Shown in pieces: positions 43,336 to 55,798 of a stretch of DNA of 64,000 bases. Where the stretch lies: NCBI GenBank assembly GCA_951812925.1, contig OX638368.1, positions 65,620,569-65,684,568 on the forward strand. The letters are read 5' to 3'. The notes under the pieces are model-generated. The model did not search any database, had not been told where the DNA came from, and was given only the letters and a program-made list of their open reading frames with translations. The position numbers and the translations under genes were made by a program. Within the stretch, counting starts at the first letter, position 1, and the number at the start of each line of letters is the position of its first letter. Origin of the DNA: Calliopum simillimum. Lineage: Eukaryota; Arthropoda; Insecta; Diptera; Lauxaniidae.

Positions 43336-43989
43336 AGTGTTTACTCACAATAGAAATGTACAACACTTATTTGGATCATGAAATAGTATAATACGTTGGC
43401 AAGTGGGGACTAGAAATCGTGAAATAACATTTCCCACTTTACCCCATAAAAAATTTCCCACTTTACCCCGATACCACATTTTGCAAAAAATGTGAGCTTC
43501 ACTCCTTCACTCTATGAATTACACGGAATCCTTTTGCGTTATCAAAATTAAGACTACAAAGAATGTTTTTGTGTACTTTCAATCGGTTTATCTCCAGAAA
43601 CAGTAAAAATATCGATGCTTAAAAATTTCAAAACTAAATTTCAAAATCACTTAAAAACTTTACATGATTCCAGAGATCACAAAAATACGTATGCACGCAT
43701 CGCTATACCATAAAGATTTGCTTACGGTCATTGCAAGTACATGTCAGAAACGCATGATAGCTATACTTTGCTAGTTTGCCCGAAAAAAGGTATTTCCCAC
43801 TTTACCCCACTTTCCCCTATATATTAACTAAAAATAAAACAAAGTCGGAAATTTGCTTCCAATAAAGTCTTTGTACACTTAAACTTTTGCTCTCATGTTT
43901 GTATACTTTTACTGATGATTGTTCTTCACAAATAACGGTTCTTAACAAAAGTAAACAATTCATACGTGTGGTACACAGAAAGTGCAAAT

Positions 43990-46556
43990 TGGATCAGTTT
44001 TAATTAAAAGTACCTGGAGATCCCTGCTCGGTCAACAATCTGATTTTATTATTTTAGTCGATGTTCTTATTCATAGCTATTTTTTGTAATAAAACTTGTA
44101 CCTTTTCACCTCTTATGGTCAAACTTTCAAAATGATAAATAAACCGAGAATAATAATAAGAAAAAACTCGGTAAGTATCGAATGGTATAGAAAAGTATCA
44201 ATAGAAAAGTATCAAAAACTCAAATTTTTTTTTGGTGAAATAGAATGCCCTAGAATATTTCGTCTATTGTATGGTGGCTGAAATATCTTATCTTCAAAGG
44301 ATCATAACTCGGAAAATACGAGTCCTATTGGAAAAAGTCTAATAGATATTTTAATAAGGAAGAGTGTTATAAACCAAAATTTATATTTTGATAAAAAGTG
44401 GGCTTGGCAATTATTGAATAAAGTCTTTTCGTTATGCTTTAGATACTCATGATCCAGATCCGCGTACCAAATTTCATCAAAATATGTTGTACCGTTTCGA
44501 GAAATAGCATTTAATGTGTTTTTCTTGTATGGGAGGTTCCACGCGCACTGGCGATATTTTGCCCACTTTCAGGTCGTAGGTGCCTAATAGCAAGTAGACT
44601 CCCTACATTTAAATTCAGAAAGATTGCTTTAGTAGTTTTCTATTTATATCGTTTTATATTTTTCTGGGCGGTGCCATGCCTTTCAACGAGTTTTCCCAAT
44701 ATAACGGCATATCACATAATTATCCTTGTTTGCAGAGGTAACATCTCCTAAATTTTCATTTAAATTGTTGGAGTCGTTTTCGAGTAATATTGAATCAAAA
44801 TTTTCAAAGGCTAAAAAGTGGGCGTGGCACTTCTTCGATCCCGCCACTTTTTGTCTGTTACAAGGTTTTATTAAGCCGTACCCGCTCACCAAATTTCATC
44901 CAAATACCTTGTAGTGTTTGCGAGTTAAGACTAAATCAAATATAAAATTTAGGGCAGTGCCACGCCCCCTTGTGAGCATTTACAAAGTTCAAACCTAACT
45001 CATTCTTCATTGTATGCTAATATCTAACACTATTCCAAGTTTCATTAAAATCGCTGCAGGCGTTTTCGAGAAAAAATATTGGCAAAGAAATAAGTACAAA
45101 AAAACATACAATTTTAGCTCGTATAAGAAGGGAAGATAAGTATAAATTATGCCTGGTAAATACTTGTCGGTGGAAGAGCGTAAGCTTATATTAAATATAT
45201 ACGTTAAGAAGCAAAGATCATACTCGGATATAGCCAAGTTATTGTCGCGGAGCCGTTCTACGATCCAGTCTGAAATCAATCACTTTAAATACGAAGGCCG
45301 TGTAGAAAATAAGCCAAAACCAGGACGCCCTGCAAGTCTCACACATGGAGATCGGCTGAAAAATAAGCGTATGATTGCCGTGGATCCATTTCTAAGTGCA
45401 CAAAAAATTAGTGCAGAGCTCCTCCGATCCAGTGGAAAAGAAATTCACCCAGAAACCGTAAGAAAAGCCGTAATTGAAACCGGATTTAGGTCTCTCACAC
45501 CTCGCAGGAAGCCATTAATCAATGAAATTAATCGTAAAAAACGTTTGGTTTTAGCTTGCCAATACCAAAATGCATCTCTCGAGTTCTGGAGCATTGTTAT
45601 ATTTTCTGATGAATCCAAATACAACGTTTTTGGATCTGATGGAAGACTTAGAGTGTGGAGAAAACCAGGAGAAGCTTACAATCCAAAGAATACGATAAAA
45701 ACAGGGCTGTATGGCTTCAAGCGGCGTTCGGAACTTGCATATAATTGAAACAGTCATGGATCACCGAATTTATACGTTCTCAAAAGAAATTTGAAGCCAA
45801 GTACGGAAAAACCGAGTTTATCAGAGGGTTTTTATTTTCAACAGGATAACGACCCTAAGCACATGGCTTATAATACTAGGATGTACATACTTGGCGTATA
45901 ATATTCCACATCTGCTTAAGACACCACCGCAGAGTTCTGACCTCAATCCCATTGAGCACATGTTGAATATGCTGGAAAAAATGATCCGAACGCACCACAT
46001 TAGCTCAAAGCCTCAGCTGAAACTGGTTCTAATAGAGGAATGGGCGAAAATTGAGCCTAGTTATGCAAAAAAACTATTGGAATCATTTCATTTATTATTC
46101 TTAGTGTCTGAGTCAAATTTGGTTTGAATATCTCAAAAACCGCTTTCAGTATAACATTTTCAAGCTTTTGCTTATATGAGAGGTGCCAAGCCCTCTTGTC
46201 CGAATTCGCCCAGTTTTTGCTCAGAGCTTGCGCTCACAATTCGTAGTGTTTATGTGTATTTTGGTTGCAATATCGTGAAAAATACTCCAAAAGTTGCATT
46301 TTGAATATACTTTTTGTATGGGCGGTAGGCGTGTCCGTGGACCGATTTTGCTCATTTGCCCCGAGCTAACTTTGACAACGAAGACTGTGAACTAAATTTC
46401 ATTGAATTATCTTGCTTAGTTTTTCCAAAAAATGTATTTCCACACACAGCCAGCCAGCCGGACGGACATGGCTATATCGACTCAGAAGGTGACGCTGATC
46501 AAGAATGTATCTACTTTTCTATACCCTGGGTGAGGGTATAAAAATACAACAAAAAT
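43990..46556 (+). mobile_element. Tc1-like element with long repeated flanks
   Basis: The transposase relic at 45149 is preceded by about 750 bp of repeated modules with '(g)tggcac' and 'gccacgccc' (44390-45130; an inverted copy is at 15290-16050) and followed by about 400 bp containing the modules seen at 63220-63715, ending 'gggtgagggtataaaaa'. The stretch 'ggacatggctatatcgactc' (about 46464) is a phrase I associate with Tc1-like repeats in Drosophila. The exact left end is not determined. 43851-43990 has nothing recognised. Confidence 0.7.
45149..46127 (+). pseudogene. Tc1-like transposase, frameshifted
   Basis: The frame from 45149 (MPGKYLSVEERKLILNIYV) is intact for 195 codons. It covers the bipartite paired-like DNA-binding domain (YSDIAKLLSRSRSTIQSEIN; ISAELLRSSGKEIHPETVRK), the GRP-type hook KPKPGRP between them, and the first catalytic Asp in IVIFSDESKYNVF (near residue 152). 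The frame is lost near 45735. The second catalytic block (QQDNDPKHMAYNTR) appears in another frame at about 45840, and the third (SSDLNPIEHML, Glu of a DDE triad) in yet another at about 45935. All three catalytic residues survive but two frameshifts break the gene. The closest relative in the window is the fragment at 8902-9231. Confidence 0.9.
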
Positions 46557-46664
46557 AAAAATAGTGATTTTCGACTTATTTTGCACTGTTGAAAGGGATC
46601 CGTTATCAGAATTGCTCTATCTCGTATGGTTTTTGAGGTATACCCACCTGAAAGTCCAAAAAAT

Positions 46665-46985
46665 ATTGTTTTTTGCTATATTTGAGGTTATATAACAAGA
46701 CAAGATAATTTCTTTACATAAAACTTGATATTGTAGTTGAAAGCACTAGTTTTTTTTTTTAAAAAACCTAATGTAAATTATTTCGATATCTACATTTTTC
46801 TCCGAAATATCGTAAACTGAAATATTAAAAAAAAAGTGTTTTTTGCACTTTTTTAACTTTTTAGCTAAGGATATGTCCTAAAAAAAATATATATCGAAAT
46901 AATTTAAATCAGGTTTTAAAGAAAAAAAAAAATTACCTTGTCTTGTTATATAATCTCAAATATAGCAAAAAACAGTGTTTTTCGG
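46665..46985. repeat. Palindrome, about 320 bp, related to the 1.6-kb one
   Basis: 'tgctatatttgaggttatat' (46676) pairs with 'atataatctcaaatatagca' (about 46949). The phrase 'ttatataacaagacaag' is shared with the arm of the 12632-14230 palindrome (12893), so the two belong to one family. Confidence 0.8.
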
Positions 46986-46989
46986 AAAC

Positions 46990-48654
46990 CATACAAAATT
47001 CAAAATAGTCTCTATTGATACAATTGTCTTAATTGACAGATTTTTGTATTCTATAAAAGCTTCATATCAAATCTGTATCAATTAATATGAAATTTATGAT
47101 TATCGGCCATTCCACGGCAAATGTGGAAAATTCAAAACCTGTCAAATTACAAATTTTTTTTTATTTACTTATTGGTTACATCCGTAAGTATTACAAACAC
47201 TTTTTTCTTTGTCCTTGACATTCGCCTAAGGTAAATTAATTAATTTTTTACTAAGCTAAGTCAAAATATTAATTTTATATGAAAAAATCTCTTATGTTGC
47301 ACAGTTGCCCATGAAAAAACAAAAGCCGCAAATGTCCTTTTCATTATTAAGTGATATTAATTATTTTGTTATCTATGTCCTCGTTGATAAATTTTATTAA
47401 ATTAATGCAATCTTTCCTTATTCTAACCAAATACTAGAACCTGGTTTTTGTCCAGTCCGTCCCAAAATAAGCATTTTTTTTATCATCATTACTGTAAAAA
47501 AGGTTTTTTCAAAATACGATTCCTTTATATGTAAGTTAGGATAGCACACAACATTTTTTTTTGTCATGATATGATATTAAAGATAGTTACTGCAAGATTT
47601 GATTATACTACGAAATCTGTCCCGTCCATCGCAGATTACACAGGCCTGCAAATTCGACACTTTTTTTTCTTCTCTTGATTTTTGAAGCCAATTATGGTGG
47701 TTTGGGACCCCCTAATCACGAACCTGAACTTGGTTTCTTTTCATCACGTCAGAATTTTGAGATATTCCAGTTTTCATAACCTCAAAAATAATGGAAAATC
47801 ATGTGTTCTTCACTGTTATTTTAAATTTTCTCGAAACTCGGACGTGATAGATCAATTTTGTAAACGGATTTGGGCTCAACATCAAAAAATACATTAAAAA
47901 GCACTCTCGTAATTTTAAGAGGGGTAGGTACCCCTTGTTCGTCTGTGCAACATTTGAAAACTTATTAATTCAATCGTTTGTGCTTACGTACTCTTCAACA
48001 TCACGCCTAAAGTACTCAACATATTTAAAACAATCTTGCACCATATACTTTTTTGGTGCTCCCCGTACGATCAAGGTAGTTTCTATACATAATATTCATC
48101 CAGATATCAAGTTTCATAATGCAGGTCAAGTAAGTAGATATGCGTTTTTTTTTTTTTTTGTGGTTTTCTTTGCATACTGAGCGCACCTTACTTTCATTCG
48201 ATTACCCCTATTGTCAAGACAAATCGGTCGGATTATCAGGCGGATATATGCTGTTAATATGGTTTCAATATACCTACTGGTATAGGCGTAGGAGTAACTC
48301 AAATAAAATTTTCAATTATTTTGAGTTTTTTTTTGTGTGAGGGGTACAACATCCCCTTGTCCAATTGATCCCATATTTCTTATAAGTGTGTTGGAGCATT
48401 AAAAAACATCTGGTGCAAATATGGTTTTCATATGTTCAGTAGTATAGGCGTGGTAGTCTTGTATATACAAAAAAGGCACTTAAGTTAAACTTAAATTACT
48501 GAGAATTGTGACGTGCTGGAATTTTTTCACTATTTTTCTCGTAATCAGCACGCTTAAATCTAAAGAAATCGCTTTTTAAAACTTAGAGAGGAAATCCCAT
48601 GCAGGACTGTGTTATATATAATTTTATAAATTTTTATTTATTGCATTTTATTAC
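46990..48654. other. Anonymous DNA with Tc1-like modules
   Basis: No gene recognised. Modules such as 'ggtaccccttgttcg' (about 47930), 'catccccttgtccaattg' (about 48350) and 'agtataggcgt' (48275, 48440) recall the repeated modules of the Tc1 flanks at 62.8-63.4 kb. Confidence 0.4.
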
Positions 48655-48960
48655 GTTTTTTACGCATTATTCTTAAGTTTTAAACATTTTTCGGCTTTAG
48701 AGACCCCCAATGAAATTGTCCGTAGAATATTTTTGTAGAACACACTAATACATTATGACTAAGCTGTTGGAAGAAAAACAGGGGTCAAAAAGACCCACAA
48801 AAACAGCATATAATGGGTTGAGATGCTAAAGTGAATTGTTTATTGCGTGATTTCGTAGTGTCCTTGGAATACCAAGTTTTATCCGAAATGAAGATTTAGG
48901 GTTTAACAGTAAAGTGAAATTTCGAAATACGTTTTTCGCATGTATTTTAGCTAACAAAAA
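48655..48960. repeat. Dispersed repeat, copy 2
   Basis: Same orientation as 118-420; both include 'ggggtcaaaaagaccca' and 'tgtgg.gcag/atgactaag' surroundings, and end around 'aaatttcgaaata/aaatttggaaaata'. 48961-50001 shows nothing else recognised. Confidence 0.6.
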
Positions 48961-50001
48961 ATAATTTGTGGTTGGTTGTAGCTGCAAGATTTTATTTTTT
49001 TATATACTTTGATTCAAGACAAAAATTTTGATATATCGTAAAACTGATTCCAAGCATTTTTGAGATGGCAATAAAAAAAAAACCGCATCCAGCCAAGATT
49101 TTGCATTAATCGACGTTGCGTGAACTCTTAATGACCTTAAAAAAAATTTTAAAAATCTCGGCTCACTTATTTGACATCCTATTTCATATTTTTGGGATAA
49201 AAGTGGTTTTTCAAACAAAATTTAGTGCATAGTTAATTTGTTAACAATGATCCCAAAAATGTATGGACATTTCTTAAAAATATGAAACATTGGTAATAAG
49301 TACACATTTACTTTGTTAACCCTATTTAAGTCATTTCGTAGAAATATCAAGCCGAAAATTTGTCCAAAAAGCAATAAATTTTTTGTGTCCATCCCAAACT
49401 TTCTGAGCCAATTCCTCGGAACACAGGCTTCATTATAGGATTATATGTAGACTACTATATCGTTTGTTAATCTGAAAATATACTCCTTTAAAATAAAAAA
49501 CAATATAGCGGTTAGTACTTCTAAATCATCACTTTCTATAAGTATATCTCTACGAAATGTCCCGGCCATCCCCGTGGAATGGCTGTTATCTGAAAAGCAG
49601 CTCACAAGCAAATTTTATGACAAAATTAAGGGGTAAACTTCTTTTGGAATACTCGTATTATTAAAATAAAAATTTTTTCAATCAATAATAATAGGAAGGT
49701 ATACATATAATCCAAAAGATGTTCAAAAACTTAATTATCTTTGAGGTTGTATTGTTAATGTGGTAAAAATAATAAAAAAAATTTTTTCAGCGGAACTTTG
49801 GGTCCAGTTGAATAAAATGCATAACATTTGGAAGACAATTCCATAAGCTTAAAATTGTTCCACACAAGTATCAAAATCAATTCATTTGAATTCAAAATAT
49901 TTCAAGTCTTCCAATATTTTTTGAAATATTTTTCATTTATTATTTTTTAGTTTTATTTTGTCGAAAGTGATAAGTTTACCACAAAAGCTTTTGTGTGGGG
50001 A

Positions 50002-50210
50002 ATTGTTATACCTCCCTCACTGCCATCATACACAATGCTTACCGCACCGGCTAACTAGCGGTTTCAGGGCGGTACTCAACCCGACGCATTGGACCGAAAG
50101 GATTAACGATAAATCTCACTTCCAGCCTAAGCCAGAAGAAAAATTAATCAAAAATCCAATTTTCAAAATAAAACTCAAACCAGAAAAAAACCTACCCCAC
50201 AAGTCACCCC
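50002..50210 (-). repeat. Inverted fragment of the LTR at 51219-51484
   Basis: Reverse complement of about 51276-51484 with few differences: 'cctccctcactgccatcat' here, 'atgatggcagtgagggag' there; 'ctcacttccagcctaagcc' versus 'ggcttaggctggaagtgag'. The outer 57 bases of the LTR are missing here. Confidence 0.82.
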
Positions 50211-51218
50211 CACCATATCACACGAACAAAGGATTAGCTGTTGACTCCCCAGCGTGCCCACCCATCCTTGGTTACAGCTGTTATCCTGCTATAACACCCA
50301 CTGCTCGGACTGCACCAAACCTTCTTACACACCCATCATCGGTCAAGAAATCCCCCTTTTTTTCAATAAATTTAATACTCGGGAACTAGTATAAAAAAAT
50401 AAAAAAATTATGTTTTATTCATATGTACATAGTTTTTTTTTCGATTAATTGTATTTTTTTTATTAATTTTTGGATAAAAGAATATTCCTTATTAAAATCC
50501 TGTCGTGATTCTAAGACCAGGTTTTGTTTTTTCGTTTTTTTAGCGGGTGCGCAACAGCAATCATTATTCGAGCCAGGATTTTAGTCGATAAGAAAAGGCT
50601 AGCGGAAAAGAAAAGCTAAGTGCACTGTTATCCTTATTTTTTTCGGAACGACATGTGCCCGTGGAAGGTCCTTTGACTTTTAAAATAAGTGAAAAGATTT
50701 TATTTTAAAATACGTCGAATTTTTTTTTATAAGAAGCAGTATAATCGTAAAACGGAATTCCGGGGAAACCGTCGGGGGATTTATGGTTTTAAGGGTTTTT
50801 GTGAATAAATCCTTACAACGTTGCTGATTTTATTTTGTTATCTGGATGCAGGTTAAAGTGGATGTAGATCCTTAATTTATAATTATTTAAATCGAGAGCT
50901 GTTTTTTTATTATTTTGTTGTTTGTTTCAATTAATTTAAAATTTAGTGTTTTAAATTTTATGTAATTTTGATTATTTTGTTTTTTGTCACAAATGCTAAA
51001 GTTGTAAAGATTAGGATTTAATAATTTTATATTATTGCTATTATTTAACCTTAATATTATATTGTTTTCAATTCACAATTCACATATGCATACTTTATAT
51101 TAAAATTTTGTTTCAGATTTTAGATTTCATTCCCTAATTTTTTTTATTTTTAGTTTATTTTTTTGGTAAGATTTTATTAGTTTCTAATTTTAAATTAATG
51201 TTTTTGTGTTAAGAGGGG
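50211..51218. other. AT-rich DNA, possibly the 3' end of a retroelement
   Basis: No gene is recognised. Because it ends in a polypurine tract (AAGAGGGG, 51211-51218) directly before an LTR, it could be the degraded 3' non-coding end of an LTR element. Confidence 0.35.
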
Positions 51219-51484
51219 TGTTATAATTTATATTTAAATTTAAATAAAATGTTTATAATTCATTGAATAATTCAATGGGGTAGGTTTTTTTTTTTTGGTT
51301 TGAGTTTTATTTTGAAAATTGGATTTTTGGTAAATTTTGCTTAATTTTACTTCTGGCTTAGGCTGGAAGTGAGATTTATTGTTAATCCTTTCGGCCCAAT
51401 GCGCCGGGTTGAGGACCGCCCTCAAACCGCTAGTTAGCCTGTGCGGTACGCATTATGTATGATGGCAGTGAGGGAGATAAAACA
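51219..51484 (+). repeat. LTR of a gypsy-like element, 266 bp
   Basis: It starts TGTTATAATTTATA right after a polypurine tract (AAGAGGGG) and ends GAGGGAGATAAAACA just before a primer site. Having both a tract on its left and a primer site on its right means it behaves as a 3' LTR and a 5' LTR at once, as in tandem elements or after LTR-LTR recombination. TG...CA ends fit. Confidence 0.68.
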
Positions 51485-51487
51485 ATA

Positions 51488-51496
51488 TGGCGCCCA
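51488..51496 (+). promoter_or_regulatory. Retroelement primer-binding site TGGCGCCCA
   Basis: TGGCGCCCA, three bases after the LTR, matches the start of the tRNA-Lys-type primer site common in retroviruses and many insect gypsy-like elements. It is followed by leader-like DNA until the foldback element starts at 51609. Confidence 0.65.
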
Positions 51497-53699
51497 ATAG
51501 AAAACTATAGCGGGGTTCAGAACACAAGGACCTAGGTGAATACCTAATAATCAAAATTATTTTTATAAAAAGATTTTAAAAATTTTAATCAAATATAGTA
51601 ACTTCAATGTGCCCAGCCGGAAAGTTTTTACATCTTCAAAAAAGACTTTTTCAAACTAAAATCAAACACATTTTAAAGAACATCATTTCCTCAAGTTTCC
51701 TCAAGTTTCATTACTTAAATTTTCCCACAAGTTTTCCCACAATTTTCCATCAAAATTTTCCGGCTGAAAAAAGTTGAAATATCTATAATTATGTTGTTTT
51801 TGAATAATTTTGAATAAAAGTTCTTGAGGAAATTGACTTTAAGCTTCTTTAAGTTTCCTCAAGTTTCTATATCTCACTCTTACTGCCAGTTTTTCCACAA
51901 TTTTCCATCAAAGCTGAAAATGCTTTCCGGCTGAACACATGATTGTTATACTACTTATAACGTTACTATTATTCAAAATTTGCTGCAGCATCTACTCGTA
52001 AAAATAAATCCTGAATATCTCTAAGTTTCCTCCAGCAAACCCAATTTTCATCTCCATATAGTTTTCCCTCAATTTTCCATTAAAGTTTTCCACAATCAAG
52101 ATATTCAGATAATCAAAGTTTTGCTGCTATTGCATACTTTTTGGGTGAACAGTAATACTATACCTATAACTTTGCTGTTGCATTTAATCTTAAAAATTAA
52201 ATATTTTTAAAGAAAACTTAGGGAAATTAATTTTTAATTTCCTCAAAATAACTCATTTTCCTCTCTTCAAACTTTTCCCATAGTTTCTAATCGAACTTTT
52301 CTGGCTTAAGTTCATTGAATTTTTCATAACTTTGTTAATCTTCAACATTATTATATGAAATTAAAAACGAAAATTTACTTTTTTTTCCTCAATCTATCTT
52401 AACTTACCACGCTTTTCTACTTCCCTCAGTTTTTCCACAATTTTCCACCAAAGTTTTCCGGCTGAAAAATCTTAAATCACGGATAACTTTGATTGTGTTA
52501 AATATTTTTGAAAGAAAATTCTTGAGGAAATCAATCTTCCATACACTTAAGTGTTCTGCATTTTCCGAATTTTACCGCTCTTCTTAGGTTTCCCACAATT
52601 TTCAATCAAAATTTTCCGAGAGAAAAATATTCAGACAATTATGTTTTTGCAACTATTGCATACTTGTAGGCTAAAATTTTAAAACAGTTTTTATTCTACT
52701 AACTTTATTTGTTAATAGAAATTTTTACAGAAAAACTTAAGAAAATAAGTTTTCCACCTTCTCAAAATAAGTTTTTAATTTTCCCTAAATAACTATATCA
52801 TTTTCCACTCTTCGAAGTTCACCCATAGTTTTTAATCGAATTTTTCTGCCTGAAAAATCTTAAATCACGCATAACTTTGATTGTGTTAAATATTTTTGAA
52901 AGAAAATTCTTGAGGAAATCAATCTTCCATGCACTTAAGTATTTTGCATTTTCCGAATTTTAGTTCTCTTCTCAGGTTTTCCACAATTTTCAATCAAAAT
53001 TTTCCGAGAGAAAAATATTCGGACAATCATGTTTTTTCAACTATTGCATACTTGTAGGATAAAATGTTATAACAGTTTTTATTCCACTAACTTTATTTGT
53101 TAATAGGTATTTTTACAGAAAAACTTAAGAAAATAAGTTTTCAACATTGTCTAAATAAGTTTTAAATTTTCTCAAAGCATATCATTTTCCTCAGGGAAGT
53201 TTTTCCATAGTTTTCAAACGAACTTTTCTACCTGAAATTCAGTAAATTTCTCATAACTTTGTTATTATTCAATATAGTCTTTACTTTCCTTAAGTTTCCT
53301 CAAGTTACCACGCTTTTCTACTTTCCTCAGTTTTCCCACAATTTTCCACCAAAGTTTTCCGGCTGAAAAATCTTAAATCAAGCATAACTTTGATAGTGTT
53401 AAATATTTTTGAAAGAAAATTCTTGAGGAAATCAATCTTCCATACACTTAAGTGTTTTGCATTTTCCGAATTTTTCCTCTCTTCTCAGGTTTCCCACAAT
53501 TTTCAATCAAAATTTTCCGAGTGAAAAATATTCACACAATCAAGTTTTCGCAACTATTGCATACTTGTAGGCTAAAATGTTAAAACAGTTTTTATTTTTA
53601 TTTGTTATTATATATTTGTTGTTAATCATTTTTTATGAAAAACTTGAAGAAAATAGTTTTCATTTACATACTAAAAAAATTTCCAAAAGTTTTCAAATA

Positions 53700-55050
53700 G
53701 CCCAGGAAAATAAGACGAAAAAAGAGCTTCTGTGCGAAAAAATTCCCAGTGGAAATTTTTCACCGGAATTGTCTTTATTTATGCATGATACACAAACTGT
53801 GAAAAGTCCATTGCAAAGTCGTGTGCGCATAAAAAGTTATTAAGGCTCAAAGGTCGCTAAAATCAGTTTTTTGCAAATATCTCGCTAATGCTAACTTTAA
53901 CAGAAAAATGTTGGTCTACAATTTTGTAGCACAGGAAATTTCCTACAAAAGTACGTTAAAAGTATTTGCGTACGACTTCTAGTTTAGGAGATCACCCAAT
54001 TTAAAAAGTTGTTAACAGTTATGATATGAAATACTACCTATGAGTTCATATTAAAATATCTTACTTTTTAAATTGCAATAACTCTTCAATGAGGAGTTGT
54101 ACAAACAAAATTAAAATGCCGTTTGAAAGATAATTTAATTTTCTATATACCGTACAAATTTTTTTTTTTCCAACGGCTCATGACCTTAAAAATATTCTTA
54201 AATAACCGTTAAGGCTTCGAAATTACTGGTTTTTTAAGGATATCTGCGAATTGGTAAGTACTACGATGAAAAGTGATGAGACCAAATTTGTAGAGAATTA
54301 CAAGATCTACAAAAAATAAGCGATATGTGTACACATAGAAGTAACCGTATAGAAGATATTCAATAGAAACCGGTTTTTTGGCATTTTAAGGGCTTTTTGG
54401 AATATCTTCTAAACGGTTACTTCTATGTGTACACATATCGCTTATTTTTTGTAGATCTTGTAATTCTCTATAAATTTGGTCCCATTACTTTTTATCGTAG
54501 TACTTACCAATTCGCAGATATCCTTAAAAAACCAGTAATTTCGAAGCCTTAACGGTTATTTAAGAATATTTTTAAGGTCATGAGCCGTTCGAAAAAAAAA
54601 TTTTGTACGATATATAGAAAATTAAATTATCTTTCAAACGGCATTTTAATTTTGTTTGTACAACTTCTCATTGAAGAGTAATTGCAATTTAAAAAGTAAG
54701 ATATTTTAATATGAACTCATTGGTAGTATTTCATATCATAACTGTTAACAACTTTTTAAATTGGGTGATCTCCTAAACTAGAAGTCGTACGCAAATACTT
54801 TTAACGTACTTTTGTAGGAAATTTCCTGTGCTACAAAATTGGAGACCAACATTTTTCTGTTAAAGTTAGCATTAGCGAGATATTTGCAAAAAACTGATTT
54901 TAGCGACCTTTGAGCCTTAATTACTTTTTATGCGCACACGACTTTGCAATGGACTTTTCACAGTTTGTGTATCATGCATAAATAAAGACAATTCCGGTGA
55001 AAAATTTCCACTGAGAATTTTTTCGCAGAAAATTTCTTATTTTCCTGGGC
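53700..55050. repeat. 1351-bp palindrome inserted in the foldback arm, TA flanks
   Basis: Ends GCCCAGGAAAATAAGA and (complement) GCCCAGGAAAATAAGA are inverted and flanked by TA (53698-53699, 55051-55052). The arms of about 675 bp are almost identical to the centre at about 54375. The foldback arm sequence is continuous across it ('ttttccaaaagttttcaaa' before, 'aaaagttttcccacaa' after), so this is a later insertion. No ORF. Confidence 0.93.
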
Positions 55051-55798
55051 TAAAAGTTTTCCCACAATTTTTTTTTTCGTACTTCATGGCTTTTATAAAT
55101 AAAACTTGATTTCAGTACCGAACAGCGCCATCTGAGTGTGACACAAATAATCATGGAAAATTTTTGTGATATTTGTCAGGGCTTTAAATTAATTTTAGCT
55201 TTTAAAGGTTTAAATGAAAATTTTAAAAATCCATCACGGTTTTTTATGGCTTATTGTTTTCTAAAATTTGGTTTCAATAATATATTTGTAACTTATTTGA
55301 TAATTTTTGTTTGAAAAACGCTATTTTATTTTATCATTCCAAAAATGTTTGCCCTTATACTTTTAAATGATTTTTACTGCCTTTGTGAACTTTGCCTTTT
55401 TTATAGAAATTAGTCAGATGCACTTTTCGGTGTGTTAAACACCACATGAGTGGTCATATTTTTCATGAAGTTGTTAAAATTTTTGGTTTTAAAAACTTTC
55501 AGAAAAGCTTTCACTCACAGATAAGCGTTCAACTGTGTCAGTATTTGTGCAGATCTGCGTCACTTACTTGAAGCTTATGCAAAATGTAAAAGCTTTCAAT
55601 GAGCTTTTATACATTGACAAAATGTGCTAGTATTGAGTTTGAATATTACTGTCATAAACCTTAATTTTTGCCATCTACTTTTTAATTTATTGTTGTAATT
55701 TTTTTAAAAAAGTATAATTTAAACAACATTTTTAAAAGGAAATAGGGGTAGCCCTTAAAATTTACATTGGACTTTAAAAAATTTTATTTCAACATTTC

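Larger units (their letters stand above)
41675..43817. mobile_element. Putative pogo-like element with an inserted Tc1 element
   Basis: Ends GGGGAAAGTGGGGTAA (41675) and TTACCCCACTTTCCCC (to 43817) are exact 16-bp inverted repeats flanked by TA; 'ggggtaaagtgggaa' words recur inside both ends. Without the inserted Tc1 element (41943-42856 plus one TA) it is about 1.2 kb, too short for a complete transposase. Assignment to pogo/Tigger rests on the TA duplication and the C-terminal coding relic, and is tentative. Confidence 0.72.
37079..43850. mobile_element. Tc1 relic split by nested insertions
   Basis: 37079-37245 repeats the terminus of the Tc1 derivative at 7989 (CAGTGTTCCAATTATGTCTT, then 'gttttaatgcaggttt', then 'ttaattattttttacat'). 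The next expected segment, 'tattaactaaaaataaaac', is found only at about 43825-43845. The 6.5 kb between is a palindrome (37247-41665) followed by a pogo-like element (41675-43817), each with further insertions. Confidence 0.72.

Noticed and set aside
49958..50389. Open frame of 143 codons, proline-rich
   Set aside because: It reads through the inverted LTR fragment (50002-50210) and adjacent DNA; LTRs are non-coding and the mirror frame appears at 51240-51425.
53577..53843. Open frame of 88 codons crossing into the 1351-bp palindrome
   Set aside because: It crosses an insertion boundary at 53699/53700, so it cannot be an ancestral gene.
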